This document shows, piece after piece, positions 1 to 8,288 of a stretch of 46,928 bases of DNA. This DNA comes from Candidatus Omnitrophota bacterium (GTDB lineage Bacteria; Omnitrophota; Gorgyraeia; Gorgyraeales; Gorgyraeaceae). The stretch lies in contig JAHIPS010000066.1 in NCBI GenBank assembly GCA_018902915.1, positions 1-46,928 on the forward strand. Reading direction: 5' to 3'. The notes under the pieces were generated by a model, which saw only the letters and a program-made list of their open reading frames with translations, made no database searches and was not told the DNA's origin. Position numbers and translations under genes: made by a program. How positions within the stretch are numbered: the stretch's first letter is position 1; every line of letters starts with the position of its first letter.

Positions 1-453
1 GAGGGCTGGTACGCGGGCGACACTGCGAATCTTTCAATAGGCCAGGGGTATCTGCTGGTCACGCCGCTTCAGGTTGCTCGCATGATGGCGTGCGTGGCAA
101 ATGGCGGGGATCTCCTCGAGCCGCATGTGTTGAAAAAAGATAGCAAAAATAAGAAAGCGCTTAAAATCAGGCAGGAGAATTTAAGGTTTGTAAGGAAGGC
201 CCTGCGGGGCGTGGTTGAAGACGACAGGGGCACGGGGTTCAGGGCGTGGAGCAGCGCTGTTTCTATCGCTGGCAAGACAGGCACGAGCCAGCCAGGCGGC
301 AGCCGCAAGACGCACGCGTGGTTCAGCGGGTTCGCGCCTGCGGAGGAGTCGGAGATCGGCTTCGTGGTTTTTCTGGAGCACGGCGGCTCGGGCGGCGATG
401 CGGCCGCAATCATAGCACGAAAGGCAGTCGAATACTGGCATGAACATCGTTAA
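1..453 (+). CDS. mrdA: Penicillin-binding protein 2 / peptidoglycan D,D-transpeptidase, C-terminal part (5' end outside window)
   Basis: Frame 1 is open from base 1 (EGWYAGDTANLSIGQGYLLVTPLQVARMMA...); KTGTSQPGG transpeptidase KTG motif; followed by rodA. Confidence 0.9.
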   Translation, partial: EGWYAGDTANLSIGQGYLLVTPLQVARMMACVANGGDLLEPHVLKKDSKNKKALKIRQENLRFVRKALRGVVEDDRGTGFRAWSSAVSIAGKTGTSQPGGSRKTHAWFSGFAPAEESEIGFVVFLEHGGSGGDAAAIIARKAVEYWHEHR

Positions 454-1519
454 GTTAAAAAAATACAAGGGTTTTGATTGGCAGCTCGCGGCGAGCGCGA
501 TGGCGATATTTCTTTTAGGACTTTTGCTTTTGTTCAGCTCACGCTACCCACACAACCTTGATTATGTGATGAAACAGCTGTCCTGGTTTTTGCTCGGCGC
601 GCTACTTTTTATTTTTATTGTAAATATGAATTACAGGAAGATCGTGGGCGTGGCAAGCGCGTTTTATTTTTTCACAGTTTTTCTTTTGTTGCTGGTGCTT
701 GTTTTTGGAAGCCGCAGGTTTGGCGCGCAGAGGTGGCTCGCTATAGGCCCATTTAATTTTCAACCGTCGGAGATCGCGAAGATCTTTGTCACGCTTTTTC
801 TCGTGCAATATCTCGCGGCCCACAAACAGTTTCGCGCGCCAAAACATATATTCGCGGCGATTTTAATGACGGTAGTGCCTTTTGTGCTCGTGCTTAAGGA
901 GCCGGATCTCGGGACCGCGCTTATGTTTGTGCCGATATTATTTGTTTTGCTGTACGTGTGGGGCGCGCCTGTCAGGTATCTGGTTTCTTTGATCGCGTGC
1001 GCCGCGCTTGTCTCGCCACTGGGCTGGTTTTTGTTAAAGGATTACCAGAAGGAGCGGCTCATGGTATTTATCGACCCAGGCATAGACCCGCTAGGCGCGG
1101 GTTACACGATCATCCAGTCAAAGATAGCGATCGGCTCGGGCGGGTTGTTTGGAAAAGGGTGGCTTGCCGGCACGCAGAACCAGTTGAATTTTCTCGCAGA
1201 GAGACACACTGATTTTATTTTTTCTGTGGCAGGCGAGGAGTGGGGATTTTTTGGCGGAGCGGTTCTGATCGCGCTCTATTATATTTTAATCAAAAGGGCG
1301 CTGCGCATAGCTGAGAGGACAGACGATCCTTGCGGCAGGCTTCTGGCTGTCGGGCTCGTGGCAATGATAGGTATACAGGTGGTCGTGAATTTGAGCATGA
1401 CAATGGGGTTTATGCCGGTCGTGGGCTTGCCGCTGCCGCTCGTGAGCTACGGCGGCTCGTCGCTTTTAGTGACAATGGTGGCGCTGGGCCTTTTGGAGAG
1501 CATCGCCATCCACCGCTAA
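440..1519 (+). CDS. rodA: Rod shape-determining protein RodA (SEDS glycosyltransferase)
   Basis: Multi-TM SEDS protein, GAQRWLAIGPFNFQPSEIAK and GLPLPLVSYGGSSLL motifs; overlaps the PBP2 gene. Confidence 0.95.
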   Translation: MNIVKLKKYKGFDWQLAASAMAIFLLGLLLLFSSRYPHNLDYVMKQLSWFLLGALLFIFIVNMNYRKIVGVASAFYFFTVFLLLLVLVFGSRRFGAQRWLAIGPFNFQPSEIAKIFVTLFLVQYLAAHKQFRAPKHIFAAILMTVVPFVLVLKEPDLGTALMFVPILFVLLYVWGAPVRYLVSLIACAALVSPLGWFLLKDYQKERLMVFIDPGIDPLGAGYTIIQSKIAIGSGGLFGKGWLAGTQNQLNFLAERHTDFIFSVAGEEWGFFGGAVLIALYYILIKRALRIAERTDDPCGRLLAVGLVAMIGIQVVVNLSMTMGFMPVVGLPLPLVSYGGSSLLVTMVALGLLESIAIHR

Positions 1520-1523
1520 TAAC

Positions 1524-1581
1524 CAATTGTTCAAGGCTAAGCCTTGAACAGGCCTGTTCAAGGCTTAGCCTTGAACAATTG
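1524..1581. repeat. Family A palindromic doublet, locus 1 (58-bp perfect palindrome)
   Basis: CAATTGTTCAAGGCTAAGCCTTGAACAGG/CCTGTTCAAGGCTTAGCCTTGAACAATTG; two inverted 23-mers at 1528-1550 and 1555-1577. Confidence 0.97.
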
Positions 1582-1583
1582 AT

Positions 1584-3155
1584 ATGGAGATATTAAAGCC
1601 AGCAAGGTATATAAACAGGGAGTGGAATGCAGTGCACAAGGAGTGGGCGCCGTCCATGCTAAAGGTGGCACTCTGCTTTCCTGACATTTACGAGATCGGG
1701 ATGAGCCACCTGGGGATGAAAATAATCTACGGGATTTTAAATGAAGAGTGCGATGTTGTCTGCGAAAGGGTTTTTGCGCCGTGGGAGGACAAGGAAAAAG
1801 AAATGCGCTCAAAAGACGAGGCGCTTTTGTCGCTCGAGAGCGGGAGAGAGTTAAAGGATTTTGATATTATTGGATTTTCGCTTCAATATGAGATGAATTT
1901 TGTAGATGCGCTGAATATACTGGATCTGGGCCGCGTGCCTCTGATGGCGAGCGAGAGGGGCGATAACGATCCGCTGGTTATAGCTGGCGGGCCGTGCTGT
2001 TTTAATCCAGGGCCGATGTCAGATTTTGTGGACGCATTCGTGATCGGGGAGGCGGAGGATACAATAATTAAAATAGCGGCCCTGGCCAAAGATTTGAAAG
2101 GCAGGAGAAAAGAAATCATCGAAGAGATTTGTAAGATCGATGGAGTATATGCGCCCCAGATCGAAAAAGACGCGATAAATAAAAACATCGTCAATGACCT
2201 CGACGCCGCGTATTTCCCGACGAGCCCGGTCGTACCGTATATACAGATCGTGCACGACAGGATCGCTATCGAGATAATGAGAGGGTGCCCGCACAGATGC
2301 AATTTCTGCCAGGCGTGCAGGATCTTTCACCCGCTTAGATTGCGATCCGTGAAGCGCATATTGGAAATAGCAGAGCGCTCGGTTAGAAATACAGGTTACG
2401 AGGAGATATCGCTTTTATCCCTTTCCACGAGCGATTACCCGCACCTGGAGGAACTTATTGAAAAATTAGAAGAGAGGTTTAAAGGGCTGGGCGTAAAAAT
2501 ATCCCTGCCTTCTGTAAGGGCCGGGAGTTTCCAGGGCGATAAGGCAGGCAGCGTGCTTAAAAGGGCTGGTCTGACATTTGCGCCAGAGGCAGGCAGCGAC
2601 AGATTGAGAAAAAAGTTGAATAAAAACATGCGGAACGAAGACATAATCCAGAAGTCCCTGCTCGCGCTCAGGTCAGGCTGGAGAAAAGTAAAATTGTATT
2701 TCATGATAGGATTGCCGGGTGAGACGGACGAGGATTTGGATGCAATAACAGAACTCGCGTCGCAGATAAAAAGCGCGAGTCTGAGCATATCCCCGTTTAT
2801 ACCAAAGCCGCATTCGGGGTTTGAGCGCGAGGGCATGGATGGGCTGGAAGCGCTGAAAGAGAAAAAGCAATATTTGGGTTCGAGACTCAGGAACCTGGGT
2901 TCCAGGCGGCACATGAAAGTCGATTTTCACAATCCCGAGATGAGCCGGGTCGAGGCGATTCTGTCCAGGGGGGATAGAAAGATCGGGGCTGTCATAAAAA
3001 AGGCATGGCAGAAAGGCGCCAGGCTCCAGGCATGGACTGATTTTTTTGACCATAATATTTGGGACAGTTCTTTTGAGGAATGCGGGATTGATCCAAAATT
3101 TTATCTGAATAAAAAGTGCGAAAAAGAGGCATTGTCCTGGGGTTTTATCCAGTGA
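1584..3155 (+). CDS. TIGR03960-type B12-binding/radical SAM protein
   Basis: RGCPHRCNFCQACR CxxxCxxC motif; N-terminal ICFPDIYEIGMSHLGMKIIYGILN typical of this family. Confidence 0.88.
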   Translation: MEILKPARYINREWNAVHKEWAPSMLKVALCFPDIYEIGMSHLGMKIIYGILNEECDVVCERVFAPWEDKEKEMRSKDEALLSLESGRELKDFDIIGFSLQYEMNFVDALNILDLGRVPLMASERGDNDPLVIAGGPCCFNPGPMSDFVDAFVIGEAEDTIIKIAALAKDLKGRRKEIIEEICKIDGVYAPQIEKDAINKNIVNDLDAAYFPTSPVVPYIQIVHDRIAIEIMRGCPHRCNFCQACRIFHPLRLRSVKRILEIAERSVRNTGYEEISLLSLSTSDYPHLEELIEKLEERFKGLGVKISLPSVRAGSFQGDKAGSVLKRAGLTFAPEAGSDRLRKKLNKNMRNEDIIQKSLLALRSGWRKVKLYFMIGLPGETDEDLDAITELASQIKSASLSISPFIPKPHSGFEREGMDGLEALKEKKQYLGSRLRNLGSRRHMKVDFHNPEMSRVEAILSRGDRKIGAVIKKAWQKGARLQAWTDFFDHNIWDSSFEECGIDPKFYLNKKCEKEALSWGFIQ

Positions 3156-3160
3156 TCCGC

Positions 3161-3189
3161 TTGAAGTTGGGGGGATTGTAATGTATAAT
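3161..3189 (+). promoter_or_regulatory. Sigma70-like promoter for the GGDEF-family gene
   Basis: TTGAAG, 17 bp, TATAAT; followed by GGAGG SD and ATG at 3236. Confidence 0.6.
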
Positions 3190-3235
3190 GTTAGCGTCTG
3201 AGGCAAGATCTCGGGCGTTAACAATGGAGGCGAAT

Positions 3236-4648
3236 ATGATAAGTTTTCTCAAAAAGATGTCGTTGGTTCCAAAAGGACTAAGGTACAAGACCATGATCGC
3301 CTTTGCCCTGATGTCGCTTATCCCGCTCTTGGTGTGCGTCTGGCTTGTCACGAGCTATATATTTCCGAATATAAATTTATTTCTTGGTTTATCATTGGGC
3401 AATATAAGCTTAATATTGTTTATATCTATTGTTATTTCAATCCTGGGGTTTTATACCACCAAGGAGATGATCGATCCTGTTATAAAGATAGCAGGCGACG
3501 CAAAGGACATAGCCGACGGTGACGTGGACAGGGTGATCAAGGTGGAGCGCGAGGACGAGATAGGCGACCTCTCCATGTCCTTAAACGCCATGACGCAGAA
3601 GATAAAGGAGAACATAGAGGAATTAAAGGCGTATGGCGAAAAGACAAAGCTTATCAATATTGAGATAAACAAAAAGGTGCTCGCGCTTTCAGGGCTTTTG
3701 CAGATAGGGAGCCTTATATCCTCGTCGGCAGACCTCCAGACAGTGCTGGATTTTATAGCGAGAAAATTATCTGACCTGGAAGACGGGGCTGTTTCTTTTG
3801 TGATGCTGGCAGATGAGACCTCAGGGGATTTTCAGGTGGCGTCAGTTTACAATGTTGACGAGACCAGGGCGCAGGGGCTGAAGATAAAGAAGAGCGATAT
3901 GCCGTCTCGCAGCATTGTGATTGACAAGGATTCAGGGGCTAAGCCAGAGATAGTAAGCAGGATACTTGAAAGTTTTGATTTAAAAAATATCGCGATGATC
4001 CCCATAGTCGTTTCTAAAAAGCAGCATGGCCTGCTCGCGATCGGCAACAAGAAGGATGATTACGCGTTTAAGGATGACGAGACAGAGCTTTTAAAGGTCT
4101 TTGCGAAACAGGCCACGATAGCGGTTGAAAATGATCTTCTGATAAAGAAGGCTAAAGAATTGGCGGTCAAGGATGAGCTGACAGGACTTTACAACGAGAG
4201 CTTTATGCGCGGCCGGCTTGACGAGGAAATAAAAAGGGCGTGTTTATATCAGCGGCCGTGCGGGTATCTTCTGGTGGACATAGACGGCTTCAAGGATTTT
4301 CATGAGAGATTTGGAGAAAGAAAAGCAGAGCTGCTTCTAAAGGCGATGGGCGAGATACTTAAAGGCAGCGTGACAGAGGTGGACAGGGTCGGCAGGATGG
4401 CGATAGATTCATTCGGCATGATTCTTGTTGAGAGAAATAAGAAGCAGGCAGCCGGCATTGCAGAGGAGCTGCGGAAAAAGGTGGAGGCAGGCCTGGCAAA
4501 GATTCTGCAGTTGACGGAAAAGATCACGGTAAGTATTGGCGTGAGCGAAAATCCAATAGACGGCTCTACAGCAGATGAGCTGATGGAAAAGGCAGAGAAG
4601 CTGGTTAAGAATGCAAAGTCGCTCGGCAAAAACCGCGTCGCAGTTTAG
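3236..4648 (+). CDS. Membrane HAMP-GAF-degenerate GGDEF protein
   Basis: Two TM segments, HAMP (KDIADGDVDRVIKVEREDEIGDLSMSLNAM), GAF, GGDEF fold (DELTGLYNESFM...YLLVDIDGFKDFHERFG) with the GGDEF signature replaced; start moved from 3188 to 3236 on SD grounds. Confidence 0.85.
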   Translation: MISFLKKMSLVPKGLRYKTMIAFALMSLIPLLVCVWLVTSYIFPNINLFLGLSLGNISLILFISIVISILGFYTTKEMIDPVIKIAGDAKDIADGDVDRVIKVEREDEIGDLSMSLNAMTQKIKENIEELKAYGEKTKLINIEINKKVLALSGLLQIGSLISSSADLQTVLDFIARKLSDLEDGAVSFVMLADETSGDFQVASVYNVDETRAQGLKIKKSDMPSRSIVIDKDSGAKPEIVSRILESFDLKNIAMIPIVVSKKQHGLLAIGNKKDDYAFKDDETELLKVFAKQATIAVENDLLIKKAKELAVKDELTGLYNESFMRGRLDEEIKRACLYQRPCGYLLVDIDGFKDFHERFGERKAELLLKAMGEILKGSVTEVDRVGRMAIDSFGMILVERNKKQAAGIAEELRKKVEAGLAKILQLTEKITVSIGVSENPIDGSTADELMEKAEKLVKNAKSLGKNRVAV

Positions 4649-4650
4649 TG

Positions 4651-4746
4651 CTCTTCTCGACTCCGCCAAAATATTCTTCGAGTGAAATCGAGAAGAATAT
4701 TTTGGCTCCGCTCGAAGAATATTATTGTTCGAGCCTGTCGAGAACG
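4651..4746. repeat. Family E (TTCTCGAC/GTCGAGAA) palindromic repeat with 15-bp inner arms
   Basis: GCCAAAATATTCTTC (4665-4679) / GAAGAATATTTTGGC (4692-4706), flanked by TTCTCGAC... and ...CTGTCGAGAA. Confidence 0.85.
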
Positions 4747-4763
4747 ATAAAAAGGAGAATCGT

Positions 4764-5825
4764 ATGGCAATAGACCTGAATCAATTGTTAAAAGAGATGG
4801 TGCAAAAGGAGGCGTCGGATTTACATATAGGTGTCGGGGCGGCGCCGCATATCAGGGTGCACGAAAGGCTTTTGGCGCTTGGCAAGGATGCGTTGAGCGC
4901 TAATGCGGCAAAGGATCTGGTTTATTCAATTCTCACCAATGAGCAGAAGGCGCGCTTTGAAAGAGAAAAGGAATTAGATTTTGCGTTTACGAGAGAGGGC
5001 ATGGGCAGGTTCAGGGTCAATGTGTTCTGGCAAATGGGATATGTGGGCGCTGCGATCAGGGCATTGCCTTTTAAAATAAAAAATTTCCAGGAATGCGGCT
5101 TGCCCGTGAAAGTGGTCGAGGGGTTTTGCAAAAAGGCCAAAGGCCTCGTGCTGGTTACTGGCGCGACAGGCAGCGGTAAATCCACGACGCTGGCATCGAT
5201 GGTGGATTGGATCAATGAGAGAGAGGATTGCCATATTGTAACAATAGAGGACCCTGTGGAATATGTGCATACGAATAAAAAGGCAATAATAGATCAGCGC
5301 GAGGTTGGAAGCGATACGCATTCGTTTCCAAACGCTCTCAAGCATGTTTTGCGGGAAGACCCTGATGTGATCTTGATCGGCGAGATGCGGGATCTGGAGA
5401 CAGTGGAGTCAGCGCTCGTGATAGCGGAGACAGGGCATCTGGTTTTCGCGACGTTGCACACGTCGGATAGCGCGCAGACGATAAACCGCATTATCGATGT
5501 GTTTCCCGCGAGACAGCAGCCGCAGGTCAAGGCGCAGCTTTCGTTTGTGCTGTTGGGGATTTTGTCGCAGCAGCTGATACCGAGGGTTTCGGGTGACGGC
5601 AGAGTGCTGGCAGTCGAGGTTTTGACAGCGAATCACGCGATAAGGAGCCAGATACGAGAGTCAAAGGTGCACCAGGTTTTTTCAAGCATGCAGACAGGCC
5701 AGAAAGAAGGCATGCAGACCATGAATCAGGCATTGTTTGCATTGGTTGCGAGCGGCGACATTTCAAAAGAGGACGCGCTGTCAAGAACCACCGAACTGCA
5801 GGATCTGGAGCGGATGTTCAAATAG
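4764..5825 (+). CDS. pilT: Type IV pilus retraction ATPase PilT
   Basis: SDLHIGVGAAPHIRV, GATGSGKSTT Walker A, REDPDVILIGEMRDLET; SD aaaaggag and ATG at 4764. Confidence 0.95.
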   Translation: MAIDLNQLLKEMVQKEASDLHIGVGAAPHIRVHERLLALGKDALSANAAKDLVYSILTNEQKARFEREKELDFAFTREGMGRFRVNVFWQMGYVGAAIRALPFKIKNFQECGLPVKVVEGFCKKAKGLVLVTGATGSGKSTTLASMVDWINEREDCHIVTIEDPVEYVHTNKKAIIDQREVGSDTHSFPNALKHVLREDPDVILIGEMRDLETVESALVIAETGHLVFATLHTSDSAQTINRIIDVFPARQQPQVKAQLSFVLLGILSQQLIPRVSGDGRVLAVEVLTANHAIRSQIRESKVHQVFSSMQTGQKEGMQTMNQALFALVASGDISKEDALSRTTELQDLERMFK

Positions 5826-5906
5826 AGCTGTCAGCTTTCAGCTCTCAGCTATCAGCAAAAAGCTGAAAGCTGCTGAAAGCTGAAGGCTGATAGCTGAAAG
5901 CTGAAA
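5826..5906. repeat. Family D (AGCTTTCAGCT / AGCTGAAAGCT) palindromic repeat cluster
   Basis: TCAGCTTTCAGCT...TATCAGC against GCTGATAGCTGAAAGCTGA. Confidence 0.85.
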
Positions 5907-5908
5907 AT

Positions 5909-6346
5909 ATGGCGAAGAGAGTGATCAAGAAACAATTAGGCGAGCTTCTTATTGAGAGAGGCGTTATCACCAAGAAGCAACTCGAGCACGCGCTGGAGAC
6001 GCAGAAGGAAAAGGGCGGACTTATTGGCCAGGTGCTTGTCGGTCTCGGGTATGCGACTGAAGAGGCGATCGCGCAGGCATTGACAGCGCAATACGGTTTT
6101 CCGTATCTGCCGCTCGAGAATTACGAGATAGATTCCGAGATCGTCAAGATCGTGCCTAAAAATGTGGCGTCGCAGTTTTGTCTTATCCCGATTGACAAGA
6201 TAGGCTCTAACCTTACCATTGCAATGTCAAATCCTTTGAACAATCTCGCGATAGAGGATATCGAGCTGGTGTCAGGGTTGTGCGTTCAGATTTTTGTAAG
6301 CACGGCGACAGATGTCAAGAACGCGATAGAAAAATATTACAAATAG
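5909..6346 (+). CDS. Stand-alone MshEN/GspE N-terminal domain protein
   Basis: QLGELLIERGVITKKQLEHALETQKEKGGLIGQVLVGLGYATEEAIAQALTAQYG matches the N-terminal domain of the two following ATPases; no ATPase domain. Confidence 0.85.
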   Translation: MAKRVIKKQLGELLIERGVITKKQLEHALETQKEKGGLIGQVLVGLGYATEEAIAQALTAQYGFPYLPLENYEIDSEIVKIVPKNVASQFCLIPIDKIGSNLTIAMSNPLNNLAIEDIELVSGLCVQIFVSTATDVKNAIEKYYK

Positions 6347-6413
6347 TTCTCGACTTCGCTCGAACAATATTGGACCCCGAGCAGCGTCGAGGGGCTTCGA
6401 GCTTGTCGAGAAG
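6347..6413. repeat. Family E (TTCTCGAC/GTCGAGAA) palindromic repeat, second locus
   Basis: TTCTCGACTTCGCTCGAA...TTCGAGCTTGTCGAGAA; fills the intergenic gap. Confidence 0.8.
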
Positions 6414-6421
6414 AATGGTAT

Positions 6422-8140
6422 ATGTATTCACTCAAAGAGCGGTTGACAGAAATTTTAATAAAGAACAAGATCCTGACTGAAGTGCAGCTCAAGAAGGCGC
6501 TGAAGGTGCAGAAGGAAAAGGGCGGCTCGCTGAAGGACGTTCTGGTCAACCTTGGGTTTGCAAGCGAGAAGGACCTGATGGCTACGCTGAGCCAGGGGCT
6601 CGGCATCCCGCCAATAGTGCTCTCCCGCTTTAAAATAGATCCCGAGATCCTGAAACTCATACCGCGCAATTTTGCAAAAAAATATCAGGTCGTGCCTGTT
6701 TCAAAGGTAGGCAACATCCTCACTGTGGCGACAGCAGACCCGCTGAATGTATTCGCGATAGACGATATCCGCTCGCTCACAGGATTTGATGTCGGCACGA
6801 TAATCGCGTCGGCAAAAGAAGTGCAGGACGTGATAGACCAGTACTACGGGGAGCACACGCACGAGGCGATCGAGGAATTAATGAAGGACATGGAGTCAGG
6901 CGCGATCGAGATTATAAAGGAAGGAAAACTCGAGCAGGAGGTTGATTCCGAGCGGCTTTTTAAACTTGTCGAAGAGGCGCCCGTGGTGAAATTGACAAAC
7001 ACGATTTTGGAAAACGGTGTAAAGACGCACTCGAGCGACATACTTATAGAGCCTATGGAAAATTCGATCAGGGTTCGCTACAGGGTGGACGGCGTATTAA
7101 AGGAAACGGACAACCTGCCGAAAAATATGCACGATTCTATTGTTTCAAGGATAAAGGTCATGTCTGAATTAAATATCGCGGAACGCAGGCTGCCGCAGGA
7201 CGGCAGGTTTAAATTGAGGATAAAATCGAGCTATGTGGATTTCAGGGTTTCGATCTTGCCGTCGTCAAAAGGCGAGAAGGTCGCGCTAAGGGTGCTGGAC
7301 AAGTCGCATGCGACGCTTGATATCGAGAGATTGGGTTTTGAGAAAGAGGCGCTGGATATATTTAGGGAAAACGCGTCGCGGCCGCACGGGATGATATTAG
7401 TTTGCGGTCCGACCGGAAGCGGCAAGACGACCACGCTTTACTCTTTGTTGAAATACGTGCACGCGCCTGAGAAGAACCTGATCACGGTGGAGGACCCGGT
7501 CGAGTACCAGATAGAAGGCGTGAGCCAGGTCACGGTCAGGAGCGAGGTCGGGCTTACGTTCGCGAGCGCGCTGCGGTCGATCTTAAGGCAGGACCCGGAC
7601 GTGATCATGGTGGGTGAGATACGCGATTTTGACACAGTGGATATCGCGATAAAGTCAGCGCTGACAGGGCACCTCGTGCTTTCGACATTGCACACGACAA
7701 CAGCGTGCGGGTCAGTGGTGAGGCTCGTGAATATGGGCGTGGAGCCGTTTTTGATAAGCGCGTCTTTGATATCTATAGTGGCGCAGAGATTGATCCGCAA
7801 ATTGTGCCCGAAATGCAAAGAGGTGTATAAGCCGGGAGAAAAAGTTATTTCTGAACTGGGTGTTGATGTTGACAATGCAAAGGACGTGAATTTTTACAGG
7901 GCAAAGGGATGCAGCCAGTGTTTTAATACCGGTTACAGCGGCAGGGTCGGTATTTGTGAAATATTGACCATGTCGCCGGCAATAAGAAATTTGATTTTGA
8001 ACAAGGCGCGCGAGAGCGAGATAAAAGAGACTGCGCGAAAAGAGGGCATGTGGACGCTCAGGCAGGACGGCATGGTAAAGGTCTTGCAGGGAGTCACGAG
8101 CCTGGAAGAGATATTGCGTGTGACAGTGGCGGACGAGTAA
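6422..8140 (+). CDS. pilB: PilB/GspE-type assembly ATPase, copy 1
   Basis: MshEN domain, GPTGSGKTTTLYSLL, RQDPDVIMVGEIRD, Cys-rich CPKC...GCSQC. Confidence 0.93.
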   Translation: MYSLKERLTEILIKNKILTEVQLKKALKVQKEKGGSLKDVLVNLGFASEKDLMATLSQGLGIPPIVLSRFKIDPEILKLIPRNFAKKYQVVPVSKVGNILTVATADPLNVFAIDDIRSLTGFDVGTIIASAKEVQDVIDQYYGEHTHEAIEELMKDMESGAIEIIKEGKLEQEVDSERLFKLVEEAPVVKLTNTILENGVKTHSSDILIEPMENSIRVRYRVDGVLKETDNLPKNMHDSIVSRIKVMSELNIAERRLPQDGRFKLRIKSSYVDFRVSILPSSKGEKVALRVLDKSHATLDIERLGFEKEALDIFRENASRPHGMILVCGPTGSGKTTTLYSLLKYVHAPEKNLITVEDPVEYQIEGVSQVTVRSEVGLTFASALRSILRQDPDVIMVGEIRDFDTVDIAIKSALTGHLVLSTLHTTTACGSVVRLVNMGVEPFLISASLISIVAQRLIRKLCPKCKEVYKPGEKVISELGVDVDNAKDVNFYRAKGCSQCFNTGYSGRVGICEILTMSPAIRNLILNKARESEIKETARKEGMWTLRQDGMVKVLQGVTSLEEILRVTVADE

Positions 8141-8288
8141 CAGATACTTTAATTGATACCGATGTTGAAAAAAACGTTTGAGGCTGCCGACATTGCAAAG
8201 GGGAACTATAAATATAAGCCTAAGATTGTAGATTGGGACTAAAGGGAAAAATATCGGCATTGGATACCGTCAGCAATTACGGGTTTCA

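Noticed and set aside
3188-3235. N-terminal extension of the GGDEF-family ORF
   Set aside because: It begins at the -10 box; the ATG at 3236 has a GGAGG SD and leads directly into the signal/TM region.
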